Source: Bradyrhizobium sp. CB82 (GTDB taxonomy: Bacteria > Pseudomonadota > Alphaproteobacteria > Rhizobiales > Xanthobacteraceae). From it: a stretch of 64,000 bases of DNA. Positions 9,275 through 16,937 of the stretch are shown here, piece by piece. Positions within the stretch are counted from its first letter, which is position 1. The number at the start of each line of letters is the position of its first letter. The notes under the pieces are model-generated. The model did not search any database. It was not told the origin of the DNA and saw nothing but the letters and a program-made list of their open reading frames with translations. The translations under genes were made by a program, and so were the position numbers. The DNA lies in assembly GCF_029714405.1 (NCBI RefSeq), contig NZ_CP121650.1, positions 3,601,001 through 3,665,000 of the forward strand, given 5' to 3'.

Positions 9275-9988
9275 TCAGCCCTTCGGGCCGCGCAGCTGCG
9301 CCGTCAGCCGGTCCATCGCCCCGGCCACGTCGCGCCACTGCGACAGCCAGCTTCGGGGAAATCGGAAGGTGAGGTCGGCGCCGTCGACACGGCGCTCCGA
9401 GAGGCACATGCCGGGCGTGGCCGCATCGCGCGTGCAGCGCGCGGTCAGCGCCGGACTTGCCGCGGAATACAGGTCCTCGTCGCCATAGGGCGTATCGCTG
9501 CGGAACATCCGCATCGTCAGCCCGTCCTCCGGCGACGTCACGGCCTGATCGAGATAGCGCGGATAGATGGTGCTAACCCGCAGTTCGGGCGCGAGCGCAT
9601 CGTGATGCGCTGCGATCGACAGGAAGATGCGGTCGATCGGCTGGATGGCCGCCGGATCCACGTCGTCGGCGGTGAGGTGCTTCGGTGTGCCCGGCACGTC
9701 GAGCGAGGGGTAGAGGAAGTCGATGTCGATGCGCTCCTGCGGTCCGGTGTGCCGCTGGATCTTCATCCGGATCGCCGCCGTCGGAACGTTGAACAGCGTG
9801 CCGCCGACGCTGACCGGCAGCCTGTCCGGCGCATTGGCGCCGACCACCGTCCCCCAGGTCGGCCACAAGAGATAGGCGACCACGGCCACCGCGCCTGCCG
9901 CGAACACGCCGCCGAGCACGAGCGGAGTAAGATGCGCTCTCGTCCGGCCCTGACGGCCGCGGGTGGAAGTTGCCGAAAATACGCTCAT
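9275..9988 (-). CDS. Conserved hypothetical protein with one N-terminal membrane anchor
   Basis: A 237-residue protein beginning MSVFSATSTRGRQGR; an earlier in-frame ATG at 10075 would add a basic stretch with no domain. Residues ~20-50 (LTPLVLGGVFAAGAVAVVAYLLW) form one membrane segment, so the rest is likely periplasmic. The body contains SVGGTLFNVPTAAIRM and DGLTMRMF but no motif I can assign. A decayed copy of its C-terminal half lies directly downstream. Function unknown. Confidence 0.75.
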   Translation of the reverse strand: MSVFSATSTRGRQGRTRAHLTPLVLGGVFAAGAVAVVAYLLWPTWGTVVGANAPDRLPVSVGGTLFNVPTAAIRMKIQRHTGPQERIDIDFLYPSLDVPGTPKHLTADDVDPAAIQPIDRIFLSIAAHHDALAPELRVSTIYPRYLDQAVTSPEDGLTMRMFRSDTPYGDEDLYSAASPALTARCTRDAATPGMCLSERRVDGADLTFRFPRSWLSQWRDVAGAMDRLTAQLRGPKG

Positions 9989-10106
9989 CAATGAGGTCGC
10001 CGTAAAGTCGGCCGCTGGCCGACGAATCAAGCGCGAATATGCCACGCGGCGACGGTTCCGCGCAGCCTGCCGCACCCCATGGGGGAGGACGGCAGCGGGA
10101 CGCCCC

Positions 10107-10122
10107 GTTAACCTTTTCTTAA
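10107..10122 (-). promoter_or_regulatory. CtrA-consensus site (TTAA-N7-TTAAC)
   Basis: On the minus strand the bases read TTAAGAAAAGGTTAAC, a perfect match to the CtrA full site. It lies in the divergent intergenic region between the membrane-anchored protein (start 9988) and the small membrane protein (start 10194), about 72 bases before the latter. Binding is an inference from the consensus alone. Confidence 0.5.
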
Positions 10123-10193
10123 GGCTAATGTGGCGTTAACCGGCACTTTTTGTCACAGGAAGGGACCGGCGTTGCGTATGGGCGGAACTTCCG

Positions 10194-10523
10194 ATGACTC
10201 CTGAGACCTTGAATTCCTTCTTCTCGATCTGCATCGGGTTTGCGCTCGCGGGCGCGCTCGTGAACGGCTACCAGGCGCTTTCGCAGCGGCCTGCCGGCTT
10301 CGGGCTCTTGCAGGAGGGGGTGGCGCCGAAGACGTTTGCCGCCGTGCCATTCCTGGTGTTCGCGGCGCCCTTCATCATCATGCGCAACACGCTGCGGGGC
10401 GCGCGGCTGGAAAGCCGGCGCGTCGAATTCGTGATGATGGCGACCATCATCGCGGGCTTCTGGAGCATGATGAGCGGCACGTTCTTCCTGATGACGCTGC
10501 GCGCCGCCGGCGTGCTCGCCTGA
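10194..10523 (+). CDS. Small integral membrane protein (DUF6949-like)
   Basis: A 109-residue protein with about three hydrophobic helices (SFFSICIGFALAGALVNGY, TFAAVPFLVFAAPFIIM, MMATIIAGFWSMMSGTFFLM). It resembles a small rhizobial family I remember as DUF6949, but this is from memory. A CtrA-type site lies upstream. It precedes the carbonic anhydrase gene by 80 bases on the same strand. Role unknown. Confidence 0.7.
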   Translation: MTPETLNSFFSICIGFALAGALVNGYQALSQRPAGFGLLQEGVAPKTFAAVPFLVFAAPFIIMRNTLRGARLESRRVEFVMMATIIAGFWSMMSGTFFLMTLRAAGVLA

Positions 10524-10603
10524 GTGCGCCTTTTTGGCGTGTTGCCGCCTTTGCTTGAACGTCGCAGCTCCGCTATGCCAAGGTTTCGTGACAGGAGACC
10601 TCC

Positions 10604-11134
10604 ATGGCGATCTATGAGCTTGACGGGCAGGCGCCCGATCTTCCCGCCGACGGCAACTACTTCATCGCCGACACCGCAACCGTGATCGGCCGCGTGCGCC
10701 TCAAGCTCGGCGCCAGCGTCTGGTTCGGCGCGGTGCTGCGCGGCGACAATGAGTGGATCGAGATCGGGGAGGGCTCCAACGTGCAGGACGGCTCGACCTG
10801 CCACACCGATCTCGGCTTTCCGCTTCACGTCGGCAAGAACTGCACCATCGGTCACAACGTCATCCTGCACGGCTGCACCGTCGAGGACGGCGCGCTCGTC
10901 GGCATGGGCGCGACCGTGATGAACGGCGCGAAGATCGGCCGCAACAGCATCGTCGGCGCCGGTTCCGTCATCACCGAAGGCAAGGAATTTCCCGAGCGCT
11001 CGCTGATCATCGGCTCGCCGGCGCGCGTGATCCGCACGCTCGACGACGCGCAAGTCGCGAGGATGGGCAGCGCGGCGGAGTTCTACGTCGCCAATGGCCC
11101 GCGCTTCAAGAAGGGCCTGAAGCGGATCGTCTGA
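10604..11134 (+). CDS. Gamma-class carbonic anhydrase family protein
   Basis: A 176-residue left-handed beta-helix protein built from hexapeptide repeats (V-I-G-R-V-R, I-G-E-G-S-N, I-G-R-N-S-I). His67, His84 and His89 in STCHTD and CTIGHNVILHG match the zinc ligands of gamma-carbonic anhydrases, so metal binding is likely; many homologues (YrdA/PaaY type) have weak or untested activity. RBS GGAGACC precedes the ATG. Cytosolic, likely trimeric. Confidence 0.9.
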   Translation: MAIYELDGQAPDLPADGNYFIADTATVIGRVRLKLGASVWFGAVLRGDNEWIEIGEGSNVQDGSTCHTDLGFPLHVGKNCTIGHNVILHGCTVEDGALVGMGATVMNGAKIGRNSIVGAGSVITEGKEFPERSLIIGSPARVIRTLDDAQVARMGSAAEFYVANGPRFKKGLKRIV

Positions 11135-11143
11135 CGTCGCGCG

Positions 11144-11311
11144 TCAGCTCCCTTCGGACCCGCGGGCTTCGCGGGATCCGGCGATCTTCTCGTGGCCCGC
11201 GGACCACAGGGCATGTTCGTCGCTGCCGTCCTGATAGGGATTGGCCTCGCGCGGGATGTTCTCGCGCGCGGCGCGCTCGCCTTCGGCGAAGGGATCGCGA
11301 TCAACCGTCAT
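11144..11311 (-). CDS. Ribosome-modulation-factor-like small protein
   Basis: A 55-residue protein, MTVDRDPFAEGERAARE..., with the RMF-like pattern G-x-x-A...NPY...W-x-x-G (GERAARENIPREANPY, HALWSAGHEKIA). E. coli RMF dimerises 70S ribosomes in stationary phase; that role here is inference from the short motif. It converges with the carbonic anhydrase gene, 9 bases between stops. The C-terminus (GSREARGSEGS) is low complexity. Confidence 0.6.
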   Translation of the reverse strand: MTVDRDPFAEGERAARENIPREANPYQDGSDEHALWSAGHEKIAGSREARGSEGS

Positions 11312-11330
11312 GATGTTGCCTTTCCGGATT

Positions 11331-11462
11331 CTAGAGCATGATCCCGAAAAGTGTGAAGCGGTTTTCCCTCGCGACAAACGCGGAACGCGTTTGCGCGGAG
11401 ATCATGCTGCAAACAATAACCTCTGGCGCGGTGACGATTCATCCCAATCTCATCGCGCTTTG
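11331..11462 (-). repeat. Dispersed ~130-bp repeat, copy 1
   Basis: Read on the minus strand this begins AAAGCGCGATGAGATTGGGA and ends near GGGATCATGCTCTAG. It aligns with 35675-35768 on the plus strand, with about 30 extra bases near 11371-11403. The motif (…AAAACCGCTTCACACTTTTC…GATCATGCT…) is one I recognise as widely scattered in Bradyrhizobium intergenic DNA. Its left end overlaps the 3' end of the small frameshifted gene at 11450-11616. Confidence 0.75.
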
Positions 11463-11616
11463 CGCAGCGCCTCCTTCAGGTCGTCCGGTATGCCGTGCTT
11501 TCCACGAGGTCTGAAAAGGCCTCGTCCGCCAGATCCTGAAGGGTCTCCATGCGATCGCGCGCAAGCTGCTTGAGCTTGCCGAACGTGTCGTCGTCGAATG
11601 CGATCGGCTTGCGCAT
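11450..11616 (-). pseudogene. Ribbon-helix-helix-like small protein, frameshifted
   Basis: Starts MRKPIAFDDDTFGKLKQLAR and continues METLQDLADEAFSDLVE, the pattern of small RHH-type DNA-binding or antitoxin-like proteins. In the current frame it stops at 11476 after 46 residues (…STAYRTT). Restoring one base near GAAAGCAC gives …LVEKHGIPDDLKEALRKAR and a stop at 11450, a natural C-terminus for such proteins, so a one-base deletion is likely. The restored stop falls inside the dispersed repeat. Good RBS (GAGGGAGG) before the ATG. No toxin partner seen. Confidence 0.55.
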
Positions 11617-11708
11617 GTCGCTGCCTCCCTCGTCAAATCGTGCCTGACGGAATTGTTCCGGAACGCGCCTGTGCGCCCATTGTTGGTGCTCGAAAGGGAG
11701 AGTTTCCG

Positions 11709-12146
11709 ATGATCAGATTGACAGCAACAGTTTCGGCATCGATGGCCGCATCCCTCCTTGGCCTTGCCGTCCTTGCGATGCCGACGACTTCGTTCGCGCA
11801 AAGCAGTGGAGGCGGCACGGGCGGAAGCAGCAGCAGCGCGGCGTCCGGCGCGACGGGGGGTGGCTCCGTGACCACCGGTGCGGCGGCGGGAACGGGCAGC
11901 CAAAATCCCGCCGTTCAAGGACAGCTCAGCCCGGCCAATCCGACGACGTCAGGCAATGGTCCGGGCGGCGCCGGGTCGACGAGCGGGGTTGTTCCGCCGC
12001 CCGGGACCAACAGCCTCGGCACCGCGCAGTCCTCCGGCGGCACCGTTGGCATGGGATCCGGTGGAGACAGGTCGGTCGACCAGGCGGTCGATGCGGAGAA
12101 CAAGCAGATCGACAAGACGGTGAAAAGCATCTGCCGCGGCTGCTGA
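11709..12146 (+). CDS. Exported Gly/Ser-rich protein
   Basis: A 145-residue protein with a signal peptide (MIRLTATVSASMAASLLGL..., cleavage after TTSFAQ). The mature part is very rich in Gly and Ser with few hydrophobic residues, then a charged tail (DRSVDQAVDAENKQIDKTVK) ending SICRGC with two cysteines. Probably periplasmic or surface-associated and disordered. RBS GAAAGGGAG sits 5-13 bases upstream. Function unknown. Confidence 0.75.
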   Translation: MIRLTATVSASMAASLLGLAVLAMPTTSFAQSSGGGTGGSSSSAASGATGGGSVTTGAAAGTGSQNPAVQGQLSPANPTTSGNGPGGAGSTSGVVPPPGTNSLGTAQSSGGTVGMGSGGDRSVDQAVDAENKQIDKTVKSICRGC

Positions 12147-12372
12147 GCCGGCAGGGACGGGCCGATCCCCTAAGTAGTTGAAAAGCAGCCGTAAAAAACA
12201 AGGCCGTTGACGCAGTATACCGCCAACGACCTTGCCAGCCCCGGATATTGAAATTGGCTCACGCCATCCGGTGACAGGCAGCATGACGCGGAATCATACG
12301 GGGAAATGTGATCCAGTTCACACGCCGCAAAATTTTGGCGTATGAGCCGGGAACGAATCGCCGCTGACCGGA
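12147..12372. other. Convergent intergenic region with an imperfect hairpin
   Basis: Between two convergent genes. Bases 12202-12234 can fold as AAGGCCGTTGACG ... CGCCAACGACCTT (two mismatches), preceded by an A-run on the plus strand; this could act as a terminator for the minus-strand gene. Weak support. Confidence 0.35.
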
Positions 12373-12870
12373 TCAGCTTCGCGATTTGCCGCGCTTGCGC
12401 AGGCTGGCATGGCGGCGCGCCGCTCCCCGCCGGGTCGCCGACGGCGTCTCGGTTTCCGTGGCCTGTGCGCTGGCGAAGGACTGTTTGAGCCCGTCTACGG
12501 ATTCGGTCAGGGTCGCGACCTGCTCCGACAGGCGCTTGGTGTCGGCCTGCTGCGAGGCCAGCAGGCGTTTGAGCGTCAGAAGCTGGTCCTGCACCACCTG
12601 AAGCTGGTCGATGGATTCCTGCTGGGTGGCCTCCAGCCCCCTGGTCTTCTCAACGAGCTGCTCGGAGGCCTGCGCCGCGCGGACCTGGAGCTGCCGGGAC
12701 ACCACCGTCCGGTCGGCCTCTGGCGTCGCGCCGGTATAGACTCGCCAGATCGCGATCGAGGTGACGCCGGTGACGAGCAGGAGCAGGGCCGCAGCCGTGA
12801 GCGCGATCGGCTGGCTGCCGAGACGGGTGAAGGCGCTGGTTCGCGTATCGCGCGGTGCGAGATCGATCAT
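12373..12870 (-). CDS. Membrane-anchored coiled-coil protein
   Basis: A 165-residue protein from the ATG before I-D-L-A-P-R. One membrane segment (~residues 20-42, IALTAAALLLLVTGVTSIAIW) is followed by a long coiled coil (QASEQLVEKTRGLEATQQ...QVATLTESVDGLKQSF) and a basic tail (RRGAARRHASLRKRGKSRS). No enzymatic motif. Seen as a conserved hypothetical in Bradyrhizobium as far as I recall; function unknown. Confidence 0.7.
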   Translation of the reverse strand: MIDLAPRDTRTSAFTRLGSQPIALTAAALLLLVTGVTSIAIWRVYTGATPEADRTVVSRQLQVRAAQASEQLVEKTRGLEATQQESIDQLQVVQDQLLTLKRLLASQQADTKRLSEQVATLTESVDGLKQSFASAQATETETPSATRRGAARRHASLRKRGKSRS

Positions 12871-13033
12871 CGCTGACAAAGCCCAAAAATGAACTGAAGT
12901 GGCGAAGACCAGCGGCAACGGCCGCCGGGGCGTCCCGAAAACGTTACATTTCGGCAGGAAATGGGACCAAAAAGAGGCTAGGGGCGGAAAAAAGGGCCGT
13001 CGCGGCCGGAGCAGACCATTCAGGCCGTGGGTT

Positions 13034-13765
13034 TCAGGGCCGAAAGCCGCTCAACGGCCCGGAATACGTCTTCGCTCGCGGCGCTGCGTAGGGCCCGAGC
13101 CGCGACGTCTTGAGCCCCAGCCGCACCAGCGCTTCGGCGATCGGCACGGCGGCGGCGACGCCGTCGACGACGGGGAGGCTGTGTTTGTTCGCGAGCTCGC
13201 CGGCGAAGTCGGCCATGCCGGCGCAGCCGAGCACGATGGCTTCCGTGCGGTCCTCGCGGATCGCGGCCGTGATCTCGCCGGAGATCTTACCGATCGCATC
13301 CGCATTACGCTGTTCCAGCGCGAGCACGGGAACCTCGGCGGCACGGACGCGGGCGCAGCGCTCGGCGAGGCCGTACTTCCGTAAATTATGCTCGATCGGC
13401 ACGATTGAGACACTGAGCGTCGTCACCACCGAAAAGCGCGCCGCAATCAGGCTCGCCATGTGGAAGGCCGCTTCGCCGATGCCGATCACGGGCGCTTTTG
13501 CGATCGCGCGGGCGGCGTCGAGACCGGTGTCATCGAAACAGGCGATGATGTGGGCGTCCGCGCCATCGCGGTCGGCGTCGCGGATGCAGCCGAGCAAGCC
13601 GGGCACCGCAAAGGCCTCGTCGTAAAAGCCTTCGATCGAGACCGGGCCCATCGCGGGCTGGCGGGCATCGATCACCGTCTCCGGCAATGCTACGGCGCGG
13701 GCGGCCGTGGCGACCTTTGCCGTCATCGCAGCCGTGGTGTTGGGATTGACGATGTGGAGCCGCAT
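13034..13765 (-). CDS. Asp/Glu/hydantoin racemase family protein
   Basis: A 243-residue protein starting MRLHIVNPNTTAAMT, the typical N-terminus of this family. The two catalytic cysteines are present: one in ADAHIIACFDDTGLD and one in EAIVLGCAGMADFAGEL. It is the last gene of an ABC transporter operon, 4 bases after the second permease, so it probably acts on the imported compound (hydantoin, an amino acid or a related ureide). Which substrate cannot be told. Confidence 0.85.
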   Translation of the reverse strand: MRLHIVNPNTTAAMTAKVATAARAVALPETVIDARQPAMGPVSIEGFYDEAFAVPGLLGCIRDADRDGADAHIIACFDDTGLDAARAIAKAPVIGIGEAAFHMASLIAARFSVVTTLSVSIVPIEHNLRKYGLAERCARVRAAEVPVLALEQRNADAIGKISGEITAAIREDRTEAIVLGCAGMADFAGELANKHSLPVVDGVAAAVPIAEALVRLGLKTSRLGPYAAPRAKTYSGPLSGFRP

Positions 13766-13769
13766 CAGC

Positions 13770-14648
13770 TCACACCAGTCCCTTGCCGGCATCCGAGCCC
13801 TTTGCGGCCTGCCGCTTGTTCAGCATGTGGATGGTGCCGAGCGCGAGGGCAATCACCGCGAAGGAAACCGCGGAGATGATGGTTCCGAGCGCGTAGATGT
13901 CGGGCTTCGTCACCGTGGTGGTGAGGCCCTGCAGATCCAGCGGCAGTGTGTTCACCGACCCGATCGCCTGGCTGGAGCGGGCAAGCTCGTCCCAGGACAG
14001 CGTGAAGCCGAACAGTCCGATACCGATCACCGAGGGCAGGATGATCGGCAAAACGACGTGGCGGAAAGTCTGCCAGGGCGTAGCGCCGAGATCGCGCGCG
14101 GCTTCCTCGAGCCTGGGATCGAAGCGATTGAAGATCGCGAACATGATGAGCAGGCCGAACGGTAGCGTCCAGGTCAGATGCGCACCTAAACCTGAGGTGA
14201 GCAGGCCCATCGAGGTCTCGAAATTCTCGTTCCAGTGCGCCTTGATGAGATCGTCGATGATGCGGAATTCCAGCGAGATGCCGAGCGAAGTGATGATGGA
14301 GGGGACAATGAGGCTCGCGATCGCCGAATAGAACAGGATGCTCTGCGCCTTGAACTTGCGGCGGAAGGCCATGCCGGCGGCAACCGACAGCACGACGGTG
14401 ACCGCCATCACGACGAGGCCGAGCAGGAGCGAGCGGCGGAAGGCGGCGCCGAGATCGACAATGCCGGTGCCCTCGAACAATTTTGCCAACCAGAACGTCG
14501 ACACCCCGTTCATCGGGAAGGTGAGGCCGCCCTGCGGACCCTGGAATGACAGGATGTAGATCGCGATCATCGGGCCGTAGAGAAACAGCACGTAGGCCGC
14601 GAAGAACAAGGCGAGGACGTAGAAGCTGCGCGGGCGTCCCTCTCGCAT
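13770..14648 (-). CDS. ABC transporter permease (PotC-like)
   Basis: A 292-residue inner-membrane protein with about six helices. The EAA loop that contacts the ATPase is clear: EEAARDLGATPWQTFRHVVLP. The ATG at 14648 overlaps the TGA of the first permease (TGATG), indicating translational coupling; a GTG at 14651 is possible but less likely. Family: spermidine/putrescine-type (ABC 2TM, PotC side). Confidence 0.88.
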   Translation of the reverse strand: MREGRPRSFYVLALFFAAYVLFLYGPMIAIYILSFQGPQGGLTFPMNGVSTFWLAKLFEGTGIVDLGAAFRRSLLLGLVVMAVTVVLSVAAGMAFRRKFKAQSILFYSAIASLIVPSIITSLGISLEFRIIDDLIKAHWNENFETSMGLLTSGLGAHLTWTLPFGLLIMFAIFNRFDPRLEEAARDLGATPWQTFRHVVLPIILPSVIGIGLFGFTLSWDELARSSQAIGSVNTLPLDLQGLTTTVTKPDIYALGTIISAVSFAVIALALGTIHMLNKRQAAKGSDAGKGLV

Positions 14649-15604
14649 CACAGCTCCTTCCTGATATCGACGATGCGCGACATCATGGTGATGATCAGGA
14701 AGGTGATCGCGAGCAGGATCACGGCGTTTGCCGCGGCCGCGGGGAATTGCAGCGCGTTGAGCCGGGTCTCGATGATCTTGCCGGCGGCGGCGATCTGCTG
14801 GCCGCCCATCACGCCGATGGTGATGAAGTCGCCCATCACGATGGTGATGACAAAGATCGAGCCGATCACGATGCCGGGCTTGGCGAGCGGGATGATGACG
14901 TTGACGAGGGTCTGGAAGCCAGTGGCGCCGGCGTCATAGGCGGCCTCGATCAGCGACTTGTCGATACGCACCATCGAGTTGAAGATCGGCACCACCATGA
15001 AGAAAGTGAAGAGGTGCACGAGCGCCAGCACCACGGAAAATTCGGAATAGAGCAGCCATTCGACGGGCTGGTCGATCACGCCGACCTTGAGCAGCCCGGA
15101 ATTGACGAGGCCGTTGCGGCCGAGCAGCGGGATCCAGGCGATCATGCGGATCACGTTCGAGGTCCAGAACGGGATCGTGCACAGCAGCGACAGGCCCATC
15201 TGCCAGGTCTTGGACTTGATGTGGAAGGCGAGGAAGTAGGCGACCCAGAAGCCGATGAACAGGGTGATGGCCCAGACCATGAAGCACAGCTTCAGCGTTT
15301 TCAGATAGGTCTTGCCGATCGTGCAGAGCTGGGGGAGCTGCGCGATGCAGCCTTCGAACGTGTCGGTGTAGCCGCGCCCGGAGAAGGCCGGCAGCAACTG
15401 ATATTCGTTGTAGTCCCAGAAAGAGACGATGACGACGAATACCAGCGGGATCAGGAAGAAGGCGAGAAACACCAGCATCATCGGCCCGGCCTGGAGCCAG
15501 GAGATGAAAGAGGGCGACAGACGCGCCGCTTTCTGGCGCGTCTGTCCCGATCCCCGGGCGAAGCCCGGGGATGCCTGTTGCAAGAGTTCGTCGGACGTGT
15601 CCAT
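14648..15604 (-). CDS. ABC transporter permease (PotB-like) with hairpin repeat in its 5' end
   Basis: A 318-residue inner-membrane permease, PotB-like, with six helices and EAA loop IEAAYDAGATGFQTLVNVIIP. Its ATG overlaps the substrate-binding protein's stop (TGATG). The first ~30 codons (DELLQQASPGFARGSGQTRQ...) are encoded by two perfect hairpins at 15516-15570, which look like a palindromic repeat captured in the coding region; the membrane domain begins just after, so function is likely kept. Confidence 0.87.
   Translation of the reverse strand: MDTSDELLQQASPGFARGSGQTRQKAARLSPSFISWLQAGPMMLVFLAFFLIPLVFVVIVSFWDYNEYQLLPAFSGRGYTDTFEGCIAQLPQLCTIGKTYLKTLKLCFMVWAITLFIGFWVAYFLAFHIKSKTWQMGLSLLCTIPFWTSNVIRMIAWIPLLGRNGLVNSGLLKVGVIDQPVEWLLYSEFSVVLALVHLFTFFMVVPIFNSMVRIDKSLIEAAYDAGATGFQTLVNVIIPLAKPGIVIGSIFVITIVMGDFITIGVMGGQQIAAAGKIIETRLNALQFPAAAANAVILLAITFLIITMMSRIVDIRKEL
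15516..15570. repeat. Tandem hairpins inside a permease gene
   Basis: Two adjacent perfect inverted repeats: 12-bp arms 15516-15527 / 15535-15546 (GACAGACGCGCC, loop 7) and 8-bp arms 15552-15559 / 15563-15570 (CCCCGGGC-GAA-GCCCGGGG). The second is like the core of intergenic palindromes common in Bradyrhizobium and Rhodopseudomonas. Confidence 0.7.
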
Positions 15605-16902
15605 CACGCTGCGATGAACTCGTTCCACTTGCGGACCATGTAGTCGTTCTCGTCCATGACCGCGTTCCAGCAGGCGACTCCGCCCATCCGGTCCTCATAC
15701 GAGCCGCCGTCGCGCACGGCGCCGGCCTTCTCGAGCAGCGAGCCATCGGGCGCCTTGATGTCCTTCTCGGCGGGCTTGCCTTCCATCCAGTAGGCCCACT
15801 CGTAGGGCTCCATGTGGGCTTTCGCGGTCGAGAGCACCGCGGAGTAGTAACCCTGCCGGTTGAGGTACGCGCCGGCGTAGCCGGACAGGAACCAGTTGAC
15901 GAACTCGTAGGCCCAATCGAGCTTCGCACCCGACACGCCCTTCGAGACGCAGAAGCCCGAGGCCCAGGAGCGGTAGCCTTCCTTCAGCGGCTGGAAGGTG
16001 CAGGCGATGCCCATTGAACGCACCTTGGTGACCGCCGGCGACCACATCGACTGGATGACGGTTTCGCCTGAGGCCATCAGGTTGACGCTCTCGTTAAAGT
16101 CCTTCCAGAAGGCGCGGAACTGACCGGCCTTCTTGGCTTCGGTCATCACCTTCATGGTGAGATCGATCTCTTCCTTGGTCATGTTGCCCTTGTCGGCATA
16201 TTTGTACTTGCCGGTGGCTTCCACGACCATCGCCGCATCCATGATGCCGATCGAAGGGATGTTGAGGATCGAGGCCTTGCCCTTGAACTCGGGATTGAGC
16301 AGCTCGGCCCACGAGTTGATCGGGCGCTTGATGAGATCGGGACGGATGCCGAGCGTGTCGGCATTGTAGACCGTCGGAATCAGCGTCACGAATTCGGTCG
16401 CGGACTTGGCGAAGGTCTTGGAATCCCTGCCTTCGAGATAAAGCACCTTCCAGGGCGCGGTGCCCTGATTGCCGATCTTCTTGCCGCCGGGCGTCTCGCC
16501 CTTGGTGAAGACGGGCGTGATGTTGTCGAATTCCTTGATCTTCTTGGCGTCGAGGGCAAGGATGTTGCCGGAGGGCACGAGCTTCTTCAGCGAAAAATAT
16601 TCGGTGTCCAGCACGTCGAAGGAGTTCGGCTGGGTCATCACGCGCTTGGTGACGTCGTCGGTCGTCGCGGTGACGTATTCGATCTTGATGCCGGTGTCCT
16701 TCAGGCATTGTTTCGAGATGTCATCGCCCTCGTTCACGGCGGTGCCGAGATAGCGCAGCACCTTCGGCTCGGCCGACATCACGTAGGGGAAGCCGGTGAT
16801 GGCGCCGGAGCCGGCGGCGAGACCTGCGAGGCCGGCGGTTCCCTTCAACAATGTGCGACGGCTGACGCCGGTCTTCCTCGTCGTCTCTGTCATATCAGTC
16901 AC
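15604..16902 (-). CDS. ABC transporter substrate-binding protein (PotD-like), Tat-exported
   Basis: A 432-residue periplasmic binding protein. The N-terminus has a twin-arginine signal (SRRTLLKG at residues 14-21, then AGLAGLAAGSGAI). The body follows the spermidine/putrescine-binding family (FDVLDTEYFSLKKLV, PTVYNADTLGIRPDLI, WAELLNPEFKGKASI, FVNWFLSGYAGAYLNRQGYYS). Second gene of the operon, coupled to the first permease. The ligand may be a polyamine or the compound handled by the racemase-family gene. Confidence 0.9.
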   Translation of the reverse strand: MTDMTETTRKTGVSRRTLLKGTAGLAGLAAGSGAITGFPYVMSAEPKVLRYLGTAVNEGDDISKQCLKDTGIKIEYVTATTDDVTKRVMTQPNSFDVLDTEYFSLKKLVPSGNILALDAKKIKEFDNITPVFTKGETPGGKKIGNQGTAPWKVLYLEGRDSKTFAKSATEFVTLIPTVYNADTLGIRPDLIKRPINSWAELLNPEFKGKASILNIPSIGIMDAAMVVEATGKYKYADKGNMTKEEIDLTMKVMTEAKKAGQFRAFWKDFNESVNLMASGETVIQSMWSPAVTKVRSMGIACTFQPLKEGYRSWASGFCVSKGVSGAKLDWAYEFVNWFLSGYAGAYLNRQGYYSAVLSTAKAHMEPYEWAYWMEGKPAEKDIKAPDGSLLEKAGAVRDGGSYEDRMGGVACWNAVMDENDYMVRKWNEFIAA

Positions 16903-16937
16903 TCCTCTGTGTTGCGCATTTTCTGGACTGGATGGCG

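Noticed and set aside
14546..15643. 365-residue plus-strand frame opposite the two permeases
   Set aside because: Asp/Gly/His-rich translation typical of the complement of a GC-rich membrane-protein gene; no start signal or domain.
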